This document shows, in pieces, positions 34,620 to 47,800 of a DNA stretch of 64,000 nt. The DNA is from Pelomyxa schiedti (taxonomy: Eukaryota; Evosea; Pelobiontida; Pelomyxidae): NCBI GenBank assembly GCA_020536535.1, contig JAHLWZ010000827.1, forward strand, positions 1 through 64,000, in the 5' to 3' direction. The position numbers and the translations under genes are program-made. The notes beneath the pieces are model-generated. The model searched no databases, was not told the DNA's origin, and saw only the letters and a list, made by a program, of their open reading frames with translations. Every line of letters begins with the position of its first letter. The stretch's first letter is position 1.

Positions 34620-35404
34620 ATGGACCCATCATCACTTCTGTACACAACCGAGGAGACCATCGAGGAAGTAAATGTGATCGAGGAGAGCCCATTATCGTGA
34701 GTGGTCGTCGACGTTTAATGTTGTCGTCCCGTGCAGCCGCCAACATTTTTTAAAATGGAAAAAACCGACGTTGTTATTGTGGTGAAAGTGTGTTTAAATG
34801 TGTGTTTTTATCTTCATTCTACAAGTGGGCTAATTTACCCTTTTGTAAGCAAATGGGAACGAGAGCACCAAGAAATGTTATTGGCTAGAGCACAGAAGTC
34901 TGATGATATGCACAGAGCACTTTTAGATAAGGCCAGGGAGGACATTGCTGCCATTTATGCTGATAGGGAGAAGGCCATCAAAGCAAAGCAGGCTCAGAAT
35001 GAGTGTGTGCACCATATTTATAACCTAACAAACAATACCACGTTTATGTTCATATTGCGAGACGCCTTTCTTTCTTGTTGCGTATTATAACCGCAACAAA
35101 CCTAATTGGGATACACAGTGAAGCTGAGAAACAATTCTTACAAAGCCAGGAAACACTGTTCACTCATGGTACTGTTTGGGAGCAAGTAGCATCAATGGTT
35201 GACTTTAGTGGCAGTTCCCAAATGCTCTCACGCAAAAAGTTGGCTGCCGCAGCCGCTGCAGCAGAGAAAGAAAAATCGAACACAACAAGCACCTCTGCCA
35301 CATCACCCTCTGCTACTGCAATTCCCGAGATGGAGAAGGAAGATACCACAAGAATGCGTTCTGTTCTCATCAGCCTTAAGGCGGAAGGAGCACAGAAGGA
35401 TTGA
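34620..35404 (+). CDS. Clathrin light chain
   Basis: Starts MDPSSLLYTTEETIEEVN at 34620. The central coiled coil binds the clathrin heavy-chain hub: KWEREHQEMLLARAQKSDD, then KAREDIAAIYADREKAIKAKQ, with N-RNKPNW after an intron. The C-terminal signature DTTRMRSVLISLKAEG matches the animal RMRSVLISLKQAP end, and TVWEQVASMVDFS matches TEWERVARLCDFN. An alanine/lysine stretch and an S/T-rich insert lie between them. The stop is at 35404. Light chains regulate clathrin cage assembly and Hip1/Sla2 binding. The N-terminus is short and acidic but lacks a clear copy of the metazoan EED conserved region. Confidence 0.85.
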
Positions 35405-35541
35405 GAACATGAGGAAACCCACACACTACCAAATAAAACACATACAAAAAAAGAGGATAAACTCACACCTTTTTGTTGCACGTCCTTTTTGTTATGACCA
35501 CAAAAAAAAGAACGGTGCTGAAAACCAAAAATTTTCATTCA

Positions 35542-36652
35542 CTACAACAAAAAAGGCAACACAGCTTTCCTGGCTGATGGGTAGTCGGAACCAAACTTGG
35601 ATTTGTAGTACTGGTGTGTATGAAGTGCTCTGGGAAGGAGGTTTGCAACAGTAAGTACTGCCCAAGACCAGCCAACACTATTTGGGTGAATTAAGTACTA
35701 GACACTTTATTTTCCCCTATCTTACCTTGACCATAACAAGCAAGCCCATCCAAACCACTCTACAATTTCTCCAAAATAATTAGCCCCTGATACGTATTCA
35801 AATAGTCCACCCTTTTTTGGAGGCATTCTTTCATTTTGGTTGGCATACTAACATATTGTATACCTGCGGTATCTTATATTTGCCTGGCGGGTCATCTGGA
35901 GATCTAAGATTTCTCAAGCAATGATCAGAGTGCAAGTTGATAACCCAGCCTGAGAGGTACACGACAACTCCGAGGAAGAATCTCGGGTCAAATAGCCAAG
36001 AAGAAGGGTATTCAGGCCCACATGTTAGGGTCCTGCAACACATCTTAGCGAAATGAAATTATGGGCAGCCGCTTAGTACCACCCAAGAGTGAATCCAAAT
36101 GTAGAGGTAACGCATGCTCCCATAAAGATAATAGATAAAGGCATGGGCTTTCCTGCAAATTCACATGCACATTAACTACCAGAAGAGGATTGAAGAGACA
36201 AGCATACATACCTCCCCTAATCAAACACGGATAGATAACCACTCTGTTTACATAGTGCAGGCAAAATAGCACCAAGAAGGCAGTGTAAAGAAGTCCTTGC
36301 TGTGACCACGATAAAAACCTATCTGGGTAAATAATGTGCCACCCAAGGAATGAAAGTAAGACTGGGGATTCCATTAGTCTCCATCCCACCTTTACATCCC
36401 ACAAGTTAGTGAAAGTCACCCCCGAGTTCGGGCTCTTTGTCACCCACGCACCTTTGGGGATACTGAAGCAGATAGGAACAAGAATCTGTTAACTTTGGGC
36501 TGCAGGGAACTGCCTTCACTGGGGGAGCCAACAAATTTGCCGTATGGAGCATGGACGGAGCTCATCAACATGCACTGCATCACAGCAAGGCTGATGAGTG
36601 TCATCAAAGGTGGCACAGCCCACAACCACGCTGAGACTGTGAGAATCGCCAT
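35542..36652 (-). CDS. SRD5A: 3-oxo-5-alpha-steroid 4-dehydrogenase (SRD5A1/2 type)
   Basis: A membrane NADPH-dependent steroid 5-alpha-reductase. It starts MAILTVSAWLWAVPPLMTL at 36652, with hydrophobic segments throughout. Family motifs are APYGKF near the start, HYVNRVVIYPCLIRGG, the cofactor and substrate signature VINLHSDHCLRNLRSP (animals: INIHSDYILRQLRKPGE), YKIPQ then GGLFEYVSGANYFGEIVEWFGW, and a C-terminus HQYYKSKFGSDYPSARKAVLPFLL ending at 35542. The short KIPQ/GGLFEYVS junction is split by an intron of about 50 bases. It probably acts on a sterol or steroid-like enone in the ER membrane. The match is closer to SRD5A1/2 than to SRD5A3 (polyprenol reductase) or TECR. An alternative ATG at 36727 exists. 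Confidence 0.87.
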
Positions 36653-36904
36653 GCAGTGTCTGTGCTCCTCGTGTTCCACAAGATTTAAAAAAGAAGAATG
36701 GAGGGAAAAAACCAAAAGGTTCATCATCGCCTGTGTACCAAAGGTTCAAAGCCAGATGATCGAAGTGTTGTCACTCACGCACTCTGCCAATTGGATACAA
36801 CCCTTCCGTATGGCGGTCTTGCTCCTATGGAGAGATATTTTCCTTTGGTTTCCCTTCTTTCAGAATGAACGCGTTCCCCTCCAATCCAGATCTGTTAGAC
36901 AAAA

Positions 36905-39900
36905 ATGAGCGGTGCCGCGCCCCTCAACATCAACAGGCCACGGTCGACACCCACACCCGGCGTGCAGCAGCGGTCCCAGGACCCTCCGCCTCCCACGCGC
37001 GAGTCCCCGATTAGGCCGCCATCATCTCGGCGGAACCCCCCGCCCCCGCACTCCCCCGGCGCAGCTGCCCTCGCGGCCCCCCTCACCACCGCCACCGCCA
37101 CCGCCACCACTCCTCCCTCTTCCGCCGCCCGCCGTGGCGCCCACACGCGGTCGCCGTCCCCGCCGTCGTCTTACCTGCCGCGGCCGCCGAGGGACCTGTC
37201 CCCGGCCCGCCGCGGCAGCCTAGGGGGCTCGTGCGCCGACACCGAGAGCGGCAACGACGACTGCTACGATGAGGACGACGAGGCCCGGCTTCCCCTCGAC
37301 CAACGGACCAGCGGCCGCCACTACGACTACGACAACGACGACGGCATAGACTGGCTGATGAAGCCCAGTCCGTGTCGTGATATCGCCTACGCCGACCCTG
37401 GTGACGACGACGGCGGCGGCGGCGAGGACGGCGATGGCGATGGCGACGGGGATGGGGACGAAGAGGCTTTTCTTACTTCTGATGAGGTCACTGTGCCTGG
37501 TCGCCGTGGTGGTGGTGGTACAATGACGAAGAAGACGGAGGGTGGCGCTGGAGGCACCGCCCCGGCGCCGAAGGAGAGAGACGACCCCGTGTACAATGTG
37601 CTGATGGCTCCTGAGGATAGCAGCGAGGAGTCATCCTCTGAAGTCCAAGTGGGGAGTGTGTGGTGCGGCAGTGCGCCGCAGCGCAACTCTTGCTATGCTA
37701 CCCTTCCGAACCAAGAAAGCCCACATAAGCAAAGCCATCCTTTGAGAGAGCAAACATTGGAGACTGCAACTGACCAAACTCAGAAGGACACAGCCAAGTT
37801 AGAGCCACAAATGTCTCAAAGCCCTCCTGAAAAAAAACCGCCAAGTGCCGTGGGGGAACAATACATTCACAAGGACTTTTCGGCACAGAAAGACATTGAT
37901 AAAGACGACGTAAAGCACTCTTTGTCTTCAGTACAGCCACCACTTCCAAAAAAGCCCAGAATCTCAACCAGCTGCACACCCAAATGTGGTTCTGTAACTA
38001 GTCATCCTCAACCTCAACGTTCTCCTATCAATCCTGAAGAGGGCAAAAAGCCGTGCCAGAAAAGCTTGCTCTTGGCTGAAGATAAGATTCAGTGGTTTTG
38101 TAGACAATTCAAATGTGACAGACCCGGTTTCCTTAAAATATTGACGACATGCAACTCCTCAGAAGAAGTACTTCAAAAATTACAACGACGTGGCCCTGGC
38201 AATGTGGGCACATCTTCAAAACCCCCTGAGCCCCCCCCAGTGGAGAAACAAGACTCAGATGGAATGGATAAGGTCGCACAACCAGAAGTACACAAAACTG
38301 AATTGAAGGAGTCTACCACAGAGGCCCCAGGTATCAGCGACCTCGACCCATCCACAGAGGCCACCAGTCCCAGTACCATGGAGCCACCCTTAAAAGTCTA
38401 CTGTGATAGTGTCAGCAATTGTGTTCCAGATGACTTCGCTGATGTTTGTGCAAGTAGCAGTGATGATGGAGATGCTGTACCCAGTAACGATGTTATTACT
38501 TTAAGTGATGACTCAGATTGTGCTGATAACACACACAATAAGACTTCCATACATACCGTCTCTTCTATCCCTCCAATAGTGAAACTTCACACAATTCCAG
38601 GTTAATCCTTTCTTTTGTATCTCCTACTGATATGTAAAAGCAGCAAAGCCACCTACCTCCACTGCCTCAAGAAATGTCACTGAAGAGGTACTTACAAACG
38701 AACATTATTCTTAACCAATAACTGCAGGAAAGGCATAAGATGTGCGCAACATCTAAAGAGCCTCTTATCCTCAGTGAATTGGGAGAGCCAATTATAAAAG
38801 TCCCTGATACACTCGCTTTCCAACTTATGAATTACCAGAGGGATGGAGTCAGATTCTTGTGAGTTACTGTTCTCTATCTCCCTTGCTTAAATATTGCACA
38901 GATACTCACTTTATACCAAAAATATTGGTGGCATCCTTGCAGATGGTAAGGGAGTTTTATGAATATTAAAGGATGACACATAATAGATATGGGTCTCGGC
39001 AAAACTATCCAAACTATAGCTTTTATTTCATCCTTAGCCAGTGAGCAATCTAGTGCTTTCCTCTTGGTGGTTCCAGCATCTATGCTTGAAAACTGGAGTC
39101 AAGAATTTAAAAAGGTACCAATCCATGCAACTGCACCTCTAATCGATTAGTGGGCCAAGATTAATCCTTCTATTTTACACGGAAAAGATAAGCAATGTTG
39201 TAGTTAAAGTTCTTTACAATTTCCTTACTTTTTATGAAGCACTTCTTAACACTGCGAAGAGAGGGCGAGTGAAAGTACTACTTGCCAGTTACGAGACATT
39301 CAAGTCAGTCACACTCTTCCTTTACCCCCCTCCCTTAGTAGGTTTTTTCTAGATTAAACCTTGATGAACTCAACACTATCAATTGGAATTGTATCATATT
39401 CGATGAAGTACACAAGGTAATAACTCTGACCCATACCATGGATTTTCTCATCTCTCCAAGATTAAAAATAAGGATACTACTTTGACTAAAGTATGCAAAA
39501 GCATTGCTTCCCCAAGGAGATATGGTTCTTCTCCTCCACTTTGTTTGCCTCATCTCATTTCCTCCAAAAGGTCTTACTGGCACGGTAATGCAGAACAGTT
39601 TTGAAGAGTTGTGGACTTTGATTGACTTCACAAATCCAGGTTTTTCCTTTGTTTCTCTTTTTAATGTTATCTCATGGAATTAGGCTACTTAGGCAGTCTC
39701 GACGAATTCAGAAGGAACTTCGTGGCACCAATCAAAACTGGCCAACGCCGCAATGCTACACCTTATGAAGTCAATAGAGCCAGAATGTGCTCAAAAGAAC
39801 TTGGGGCCAGGCTTCACAAGATTATTTTACGGCGGGACAAGTCTATTATTCAAGAAAAGGTATTATTCAATCAGTTTTGGATTTGTTGAACATTCCTATT

Positions 39901-42755
39901 AAGTTACCGGGGAAAGAAGATAATGTTGGTGTGTACCATCTTCCCGCTTCGAGAAAAAAAAACTAAGTAAAAAACACTTTTAGTCTTTTGCAAACTGACT
40001 GAGGTTCAAACCAGGTTACCTCCAAAACCTCTCTCCATTCTAACACCCTGAAGATGTTACCGAAGGGCCCTCGAGTCACCTGTCCTAGATAGAATCCGCC
40101 GCCATGTTGTAAAATGCCACTGTGGGTGTGCAGTGCTGCTCTCTGTGTGACGTGACGTCATATGCCACAGATCCAACAAACCTGCCAACTCTTGTCCATG
40201 CCAAGGTCTGCGAGACTCCCTTGCCCCACAAGAGAATGATTGGAAAACTGAAGGTTCATTTTTCTTTTACTTTGCATCATATCATGGGGAAAACACATTG
40301 TAGTTCTCAGGGCCATTACCCTCCTCCAGAAAACAGCCAGTCGTAAGTTCACCTCCTTTCCTGTTGGCCGCCAAAGGCGTTCAAACACTTCTTCCTCAGA
40401 TCCTTCTCTCCTCTATGCCAAAGCAGGCCAGGCAGAGGAAAAGCAAATACGGGACAAAGAATTTCAGAAAGTTGCTTTTGGGACTGATGCCGAGTTCATT
40501 AATAAATGCCATGAATGTGCCGATTTTGCCCTAATTTGTGGAAAACTGAGAGTTCTTCAGTGCCTGCTACGCAAGTGGAAAGAAGCTAGGACAAAAGCAG
40601 GCAACTTCACTAAATTCGTTTGTTAACCCTCAGCAGGTTATACTATTTTCGCACTCCACCAGAATGCTCGACATATTGGGTGAGGTTTTTTCCCCTTTCA
40701 TCTCTTCTAAGTGGTTTTTAGAGCGTTTCTTGAAAAAGTGAGCCACGTTTATGTGAAGCATTTTGACCCACTTGCAGAGAAGTTGTTACTTATAGTAGAC
40801 TTGACGGCAAAACACCTGTTGGTTCACGGCAAAGAATTGTAGACGGCTTTGAAAACGACTCACATAAACTGGTAACTTGGGTATAGTTTTTAGTCTAGTG
40901 ACCCGAATCATGTAGGTATTTCTGGCCAGTATCAAAGTTGGTGGTTTGGGACTTAATATAACAGGTACCCCTGTTTGATTTCGTTTCCCTCACTCACATC
41001 TCTTGTCAGCTGCGAATGTCGTGGTTATTTTTGAACCCGACTGGTAAAATTGCTTTTTGGGATGGAAAAATAACCAACTTACTGTAATTAAATATTCCTC
41101 AAGGAACCCCTCAGTCGATCTCCAAGCCCAAGATCGGTATTTTAAACTTCCGCTTCAGTGTTATGTGTTACACATTAATTCTCTTCAGCGCATATCGGAT
41201 TGGCCAGGACAAATTTACTTCAATATACAGACTAGTAAGTGCAGGTAGGAACGATAACTATTGGCTTTCAAGTACTCAGGAGAAACCAGGAACTATAGAA
41301 GAGAAAATATACCAGCGGCAAATTTATAAACAACAATTGGCAGGAATTGCTGGTGTGTTGCATACAACTACTTTTTTTTTCTCACTCCCCTTGAAGTTGA
41401 AGGTAATCACCTCCTGTGGGCTATTCCTTTAATCTTCCTAAGGTCAATCAGCCCCCCGCTATTTTGACGGAGTTGCAGGGGTTAAAGGCCAAGAGGGAGA
41501 ATTATTTGGCCTTGCCAACCTCTTTGTATTTAATACAGAAGAAGGGGAGGAAAATTCCCTTACCAAGGCAATTCTTAAAGGAAAAAGCAAAGAGCTTGAT
41601 TTTCATATTACCCCCCATACTGAAGTAGGTGTTAAACGACGGAAATCTATGGACAGCCTCTTTTCTGACATGTATATCTTACACAACATTTAGTGAAATT
41701 ACTAACGCAGATGAAGTGAGGCTGCCAAAGACAATAATGGCGTGTCCGTACCTGACACAAAGCCTGTGCCCAAGTCTGTGACAGTCTGCTCAAAACCCCT
41801 AGACCAAGAGGGATTACGAGCAGCAGGAGTTATCTTTAGCAGCAACCACTCAGAACTGGTTGGTGGCGAAAAGAACAGCACCCAAAGCTCCACCCCAATT
41901 GACTCCTCTCCAAATCCACCAACATCAACCACCACGACCACCACCACCACGAGCTCAACCACTCCCACAACAACGCCAACCTCGCTGCTATCACCCCAAC
42001 CCCTGCGCCACTCCCCGTTCTCCCCATTGCCGCTTTCAGCCAACAGCAACAACAACAACAACAACAACAAGCCACATTCACCAAGAGCAGCAGCAGCAGC
42101 AGCCCCACCAGGGCCGCCGCCGCCTATCGTCCGACAATCGCTCTCACCAACGTCGCCGGTCAAGCACAGGATCCCCGGCCCCGCCGGCGACTTGTACCAG
42201 CCCCGCGGCGGCGGCACGGGCACGAGCAGGCCCTCTGTCGGCCGGTTCTCCGCCGCGGACGACTACGACTACGACGACGACGAGATCATCGAGGACGACT
42301 GGTCATCATCCACATCCACGACGGCCCGCGGCCGCCTCGCCCCGCCGCCTCGGCGCTCCTCAGTCAGGGGGGGCTCGTCGTCCGCCTCGGCCGCGGCGTC
42401 GTCCTCCCTGTCACACAACCTGCTCCCACCACCAAAAAGCAAGCTCTCACTGCACCTTGGCTCACAGCAGCAGAAATCCGCCCCCCTCCTTTCCTTTTTT
42501 GCATCATCATCAACAACAACATCGTCGTCATCGCGCAGCCGGCACACAATCCAGCGCCGCACTTGCGCATCAACATCAGCAGCACATACAACTCGGCATG
42601 ACGATATCGAAGAAATCGAAGACGCCTCAGACGATCCTGACGACGAACCCTGCCGGCTCTTGGGCAAAAGGCCACACACTTCCCCTGCCAAGCCACACTC
42701 GCCCCCCTCGGCACTCACAATGACCCACTCCCCGTCAAAACCAAAAAAGCACTAG
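36905..42755 (+). CDS. ERCC6L2: ERCC6L2-type SNF2 family ATPase
   Basis: A long gene starting MSGAAPLNINRPRSTP. The first 1.7-kb exon is mostly disordered, with P/S/A-rich, then Asp/Gly-rich and acidic stretches. A short conserved-looking helical patch, IQWFCRQFKCDRPGFLKIL, lies near 38090. The SNF2 core follows: [33 protein letters not shown] (Walker A, split by an intron), LLVVPASMLENW, IIFDEVHK (motif II), LTGT-MQNSFEELW, LDEFRRNF, KIILRRDKS, then a CHCGC patch. The C-lobe has FSHSTRMLDI, YSRLDGKTPVGSRQRIVDGF, GGLGLNITAAN and QAQDRAYRIGQDK. After it come IEEKIYQRQIYKQQLAGI and RYFDGVAGVKGQEGELFGLANLF, both diagnostic for ERCC6L2. ERCC6L2 acts in DNA repair and transcription stress. A final exon of about 1 kb encodes a T/S/N/P- and Asp-rich disordered tail ending at 42755. 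Confidence 0.85.
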
Positions 42756-42850
42756 TGCAATGCCACTCCACTCATTGCCCAATGTGAGATCAGCCGGTTT
42801 CCGTGAACAAAGCCAGCACTAAAAACAAACTTTTTTCCCCCCCCCCTTTA

Positions 42851-44684
42851 ATGCGCACGTACCAGCACACGTCTTTGTTCCCCGACTACGACGACGAAGA
42901 CGACGGCGACGGTGACGCGTCGTCCCCTATTGCTCGCAACAACGCCGCAAGTGGCAGCAATTACTTTCACATCCCATCATCGTCGCCATCCCCACTCACT
43001 CTACCAAGAACAACGACTACCACCACCACGACATCAACAGGTAGTAGCAGGGGGGCAGCGGCGTCGATGGCTATCTCTGGCACCAACAGTCCCATAATTG
43101 AGAGCAGGAGCCCCACCGGCTGCGGTGATGGCGGTGGTGGTGGCGACGGCGAAGGCGCCTCTGAGTGTTTGATGGCGTTGGCGACTCCAGGGGTGTTGAC
43201 GGACCCTGAGAAATACATCGCGGTGGCGGCGGAAACCATCGTAGCCGGCATCGTGAAGCCCGGCGTTGGTACTGACCAACTCATGCACGACGTGATCGCG
43301 TTCGCCTCTGCTCATGAGGTATTATGGGTGGTTTTGCTCTTTTATTGTTGCTACTATGCTGTTATTTATGGGCATTTTATTTTTATTTTATTTTTCTCCA
43401 CGTCGTTCTTGGTAACTCACAGCCTGTGAAAGAAAGAATGGACAGAGGCACTGGGAAAGAGAGCTCCACGAGTGCTACAGTCAATGGCTTCTATGATGGA
43501 AGCCACAAGCTCTTCAGAAGAGTCACAGTCACTTTGTGCAAACGTGTTATGCTCAATGTGCTGCCTATCTTTGAAGGTTTTTCTCGAAACTCATTGTCCA
43601 CGAGCAAACATCCTCGTAGATACGAGATGCTTTACCTGACTCACCTGCTCTTCCTGCTCTCTTAAAGTCGACTGAAAATGCCATGAATTCTCCAAGCCTA
43701 GTTGGTTTCACAATGGTTGTACTTGCTCGGTTGAGTACAAACGATTTCACACGCCCAGTTTTATTTACAAAAGACTGGGCTATTGTTGGAACTGTTTTGA
43801 GGGCAATGTCATTGCACTCAAACACAAAGGACATACAATCAGCTGGATGCCAAATCATTGGAAACATTTCATATGTTGCCGTTAAAAGAACAGCACAGGA
43901 CATGTCAAGCAAAACTCCGAACTTCCTCAACTCTGGCCCATTGGACATGGTGATAAAAGCAATCCAGCTGCTAATTGCAGCTCTCTGTACTCACAAATCC
44001 GACAACGACGTTCAGTATCGCGGCTCCAGTGCCTTGGTCAATGTAACATACCACCCGGAATGGTGCTGGTTTGCTCACAGGCTAGGTGCCCAGAACGCCC
44101 TATACGGCGCACTCTCCAGCTGCTCAGCGAATCCCGTGGTTGTGTCACGCGCACTTTCAGCATTGGTGAATATTGCCATCGATGGCCGGACAACAACCAG
44201 GCCGATAACGGCCCAGATACCAACAACGGGCGCCTCCCACGCGTCCGTCGAATCAACGGCAACTGCAACAGCAGCCGCTTTGGTAGCCAAAACCCCGCCG
44301 CCGCCGGTCGACACCTGTGCGGCTTTCACGGCGGTGATTGCGGCCCTAAAGCAGCACATGGACAGCGCCAACATCATTACGCAGGGAACGCGGCTGATCC
44401 GGCTCACTGCACTACAGGACCCCAGCCACCTCCGCATACTCCAGAAGGTGGGGGCCGTGGATTGTATGATAGAACTGATAAACAGCCCGATATGTGATGA
44501 TTCCAAGGTGAGGGTGTATGTGGACCGGGCATTGGAATCCCTGCAGGACCCGGTGAGCAGCACAGGCTGGTTCACCTACATTGTGGCAAAAATCATTGGT
44601 GGGGCTGATTTGAGCGGCATTGGCGTTGGCGTTGGGCCGGCTGTCGAGGACTTGGAGTTGAACTCTTTCGCTGTAATAAACTAG
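42851..44684 (+). CDS. Uncharacterised armadillo/HEAT-like helical protein
   Basis: Three exons. The start is MRTYQHTSLFPDYDDEDD at 42851. The first 100 residues are low complexity (acidic, then S/T/P- and Gly-rich). The rest is alpha-helical with a repeat feel: LMALATPGVLTDPEKYIAVA, AMSLHSNTKDIQSAGCQIIGNI, VQYRGSSALVNVTYHPEW, VVSRALSALVNIAID, and IITQGTRLIRLTALQDPSHLRIL then VGAVDCMIELI. The G-x2-A-L-x-N-I pattern is typical of armadillo repeats. The stop is at 44684. No specific family was recognised. It lies 96 bases after the ERCC6L2 stop in the same orientation and 120 bases before importin-5. Confidence 0.6.
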
Positions 44685-44804
44685 GTTTTAGAGAATTTCG
44701 AGCATTTTCTATTTTTCTTTTTAATTGTTGGTGTGGCTTTGATGCGTATCTACTACACGAACATATCACAGAAAACCAAACACAAGAAAGGGGAAAAAAA
44801 AAAA

Positions 44805-47800
44805 ATGAGTGGAGGAGATCCGAGACCCGCATCGCTTATCACCGAATGGGTGACGGAGATCCAGACGTGCACCGGCGATCCTGTTTTTGCGATGAAGAAG
44901 CTGGTTGTTGCGTATGCCGCGGACATAGACGCGAGAAAGAAGGCGAGAGCGACCAAAAAGAACGCGTGTGCAAACGCTGGAGGCGATAAAGAAGATCCTG
45001 AGCCTAATCTCTACTCGAAAGCATTTGATTTTTTGCGGCAGCTTTGCCCCGAGAGGTTATTTACAGCGCTGTTTTCTGTTTTGGAAGATACCAGCCTTGG
45101 GGTTAACGTTTGTGCCAACAGTAGGCACCGTGCTTCCTTGTAACATCGCACTCTAGGTTAGAAGAGTTGCGGGCAATGAACTTGCTACTGCCATAGCAGA
45201 TGAAGAGTTTCCGTGCTGGGAGGCCATTAGCCGGACTACTCAAGAGCAACTCAAGGTGACTAAATCCTTGGAAAGCCAATGTTTTTTACAGGAGAAAAAA
45301 AAAGCCCAGGTTGCTCCACCTCATCAAGTCAGAAAGGTCTCTCAAAGTCCTTGACCTCCTATGTGAAATGTCTGCTGCTCTGGCTGTTAAAGCTACCCCA
45401 CCAATTCAAGGGCTATTGCAGCTGGTCCTGCACTTGACAAAATCTGCAGTCAGTTCCATCAATCATTTATTTTTTTTACCAAAGTGAGCTCAGGATCAAA
45501 ACCACCGTTATGCTGCCTTCACAATGCTGTCCTGCCTAAGCCTGGCAATGGATGATACTATTGCTCAGCCTTTTCTTGGTCAACTTGTCCCATGGTTTCA
45601 TCTGGGAATGAAAGATAAAAGCCCATTGGTTTCCTCTAAAAAAACCCCAACAGTATTTTACATCTTTAGGTCCAAACTGAAGCTGCTTGTTGCATATGCT
45701 TTTTTGCAGAATTGTTTTCTGGAAATCACAAGTACTTCCCACAATTGCAGAGCTTCTACCCAATTATCATGGAGGTGCATTGCTGTTCATTTTTTTAGAT
45801 GATCTGACTTCAAGATAGTTTTTGACCACATCAGTTTGGCAGAAACAAGAAAAATATGCACTGAAGGTTCTGAAGCAGTTCAATTCAATGTTACCTAGTG
45901 TTCCAAACTTTTTCACTCCAAATTTAAATGATTTTGTTTCTTCACTACTGCTTGTTGCCTCTTCTCCCATTCAAGATGGCAAGTAAAGTTCTCTGGCTTA
46001 GTTGCCTTGTTCACGTTCAATTCAAAAGATGTACGATTTGAGTCTATTGAAGTCCTAGTTTCATTGGCTGAGACTGTGCCAAACATAAAACGGTATCATT
46101 GCACATGCCATATTATCACTCAAGTTCACAGCCGTTATCCTACTTTTGTGTCAACGTTTATCCCTTTCCTTTTGGAGCAAGTCAGTGCAATTAAGGAGGA
46201 AGAAAATTGGGACACGACTTTCTCTAGAGATCCAGAGTCCAACCCAACAGTGGCTTTAGCTGAACAGTCACTAGACAGGATGGCTCTTGCATTGGGTTTC
46301 TCTGCTCTTATTCTACTTTATCTTACAGACAATTCTTTCCAGGAGGGCGAACTGTAGCCCCTGTAGTTTTATCTGTTGTTCAACCCATGCTAGCAAATAA
46401 AGGAGACTGGAAGCAAAGAGTTGGAGGACTTATTTCTCTTGCCGTTTGTGCTGAAGGGTGCCGAAAAGCCTTTTCTGCACGCATGGGTGAAGTAATAAGG
46501 TACTTTTTCCCAACTACGTTTGGAAATTCAATATTTCAGGCCTGTAATCGAGGGATTCAGTGATGAGCACCCACAAGTACGCTGGGCTGCCTGCCATTGC
46601 ATTGGATGCTTTGCTAGCGATATCGTGTGTATTGCGTTCAGTAACTTACTTATGACACTTTGGGAAAGCCTAGATTCAATGTAGACTTCATGCACGATGT
46701 TATGCCACCTCTGATGAGGTGCACTAATGATACTTCTTTACGGTTATCCACAAGAAATGTATCAGATAGTTCTCTACTAACAAACTGACCAGTGTCAAAG
46801 TAAATTGCCTAAATTCATTGGCCGAATTCATTAGAGATAGTCCTTATGAAATATTTCTGCCATACCTCCCTGGTCTCCTGCAACAGCTCCTTTTATTTCT
46901 AGGACATCAGTGGGTCAACTCTAGAAAATATGTACAAAAACCTAAGAAATTTAAGGCACGCGGTAGTGGTAGATGCTTCCTTAGTTCTCTTATCAGAGGT
47001 TGTAAGAACATGTGAAACCCGCTTTGTTGAGGTAAGTTTGAGTTGCCAGTTGTATCTCAGAACTCATCCTTGTAGTTTTATGATCAATTTTTACCAGTTT
47101 TGAAAAGGTATTTGTTTTTTCCTCTTTGGTTCTCATTATTTGCAGTTTACTGAAGTCTGTAAGTGGTTGTCCTGAAAAAAGTCACATACGGTATACTGCT
47201 ATAGAATGCATCAGTTTGATTGGTATTTATGGCACTTTCCAGTTGTAGAGATCTCATATTGGCTTTCCTTTAGCTATTGCTGTTGGAAAAGAAAAATTTC
47301 GCAGTGATGTACCAGAAATTATCCCTGAATTACTCCACCTTTTTGGGGTACGGCTATTGCTAGTTCTAATTTCTCAATTTCCACTAGGATATGGATGTCA
47401 CTGCAGACCACGAGAAGGCATCCTATCTCCACACAGCATTATGCAGGCTTGCTGAGTGTTTGTCTAGGGATTTCGTGCCATTTATGAACATAGTAATGCC
47501 ACCCCTGCTTAAAACAGCCTCTCAATCAATTGATCTGGAAAATGCTACTGCAATAGGTAAACATTTGAAACGTTGAGTATGCAAATAGATGTTGCCTTTA
47601 GGAGATGATTTCCAAGAAAGAGTTGATGCTAAAGCAGAAGCCCTCCAATTACTCGCCATTTATGCTTCTGATTTGAAAGAAGACTTCTTTCCGTACATAG
47701 AGCAGGTTATGCCGTTAGTGGAGGATTCTATTGGGCATCCCTGGAGTATTGGTGGGCCTGTGGTAGAAATTAATTAAACTCTAAGGACTTATTGTAATTG

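Noticed and set aside
34426-34746. Minus-strand frame with a Phe-rich stretch
   Set aside because: It is the complement of a poly-A run just before the clathrin light chain start.
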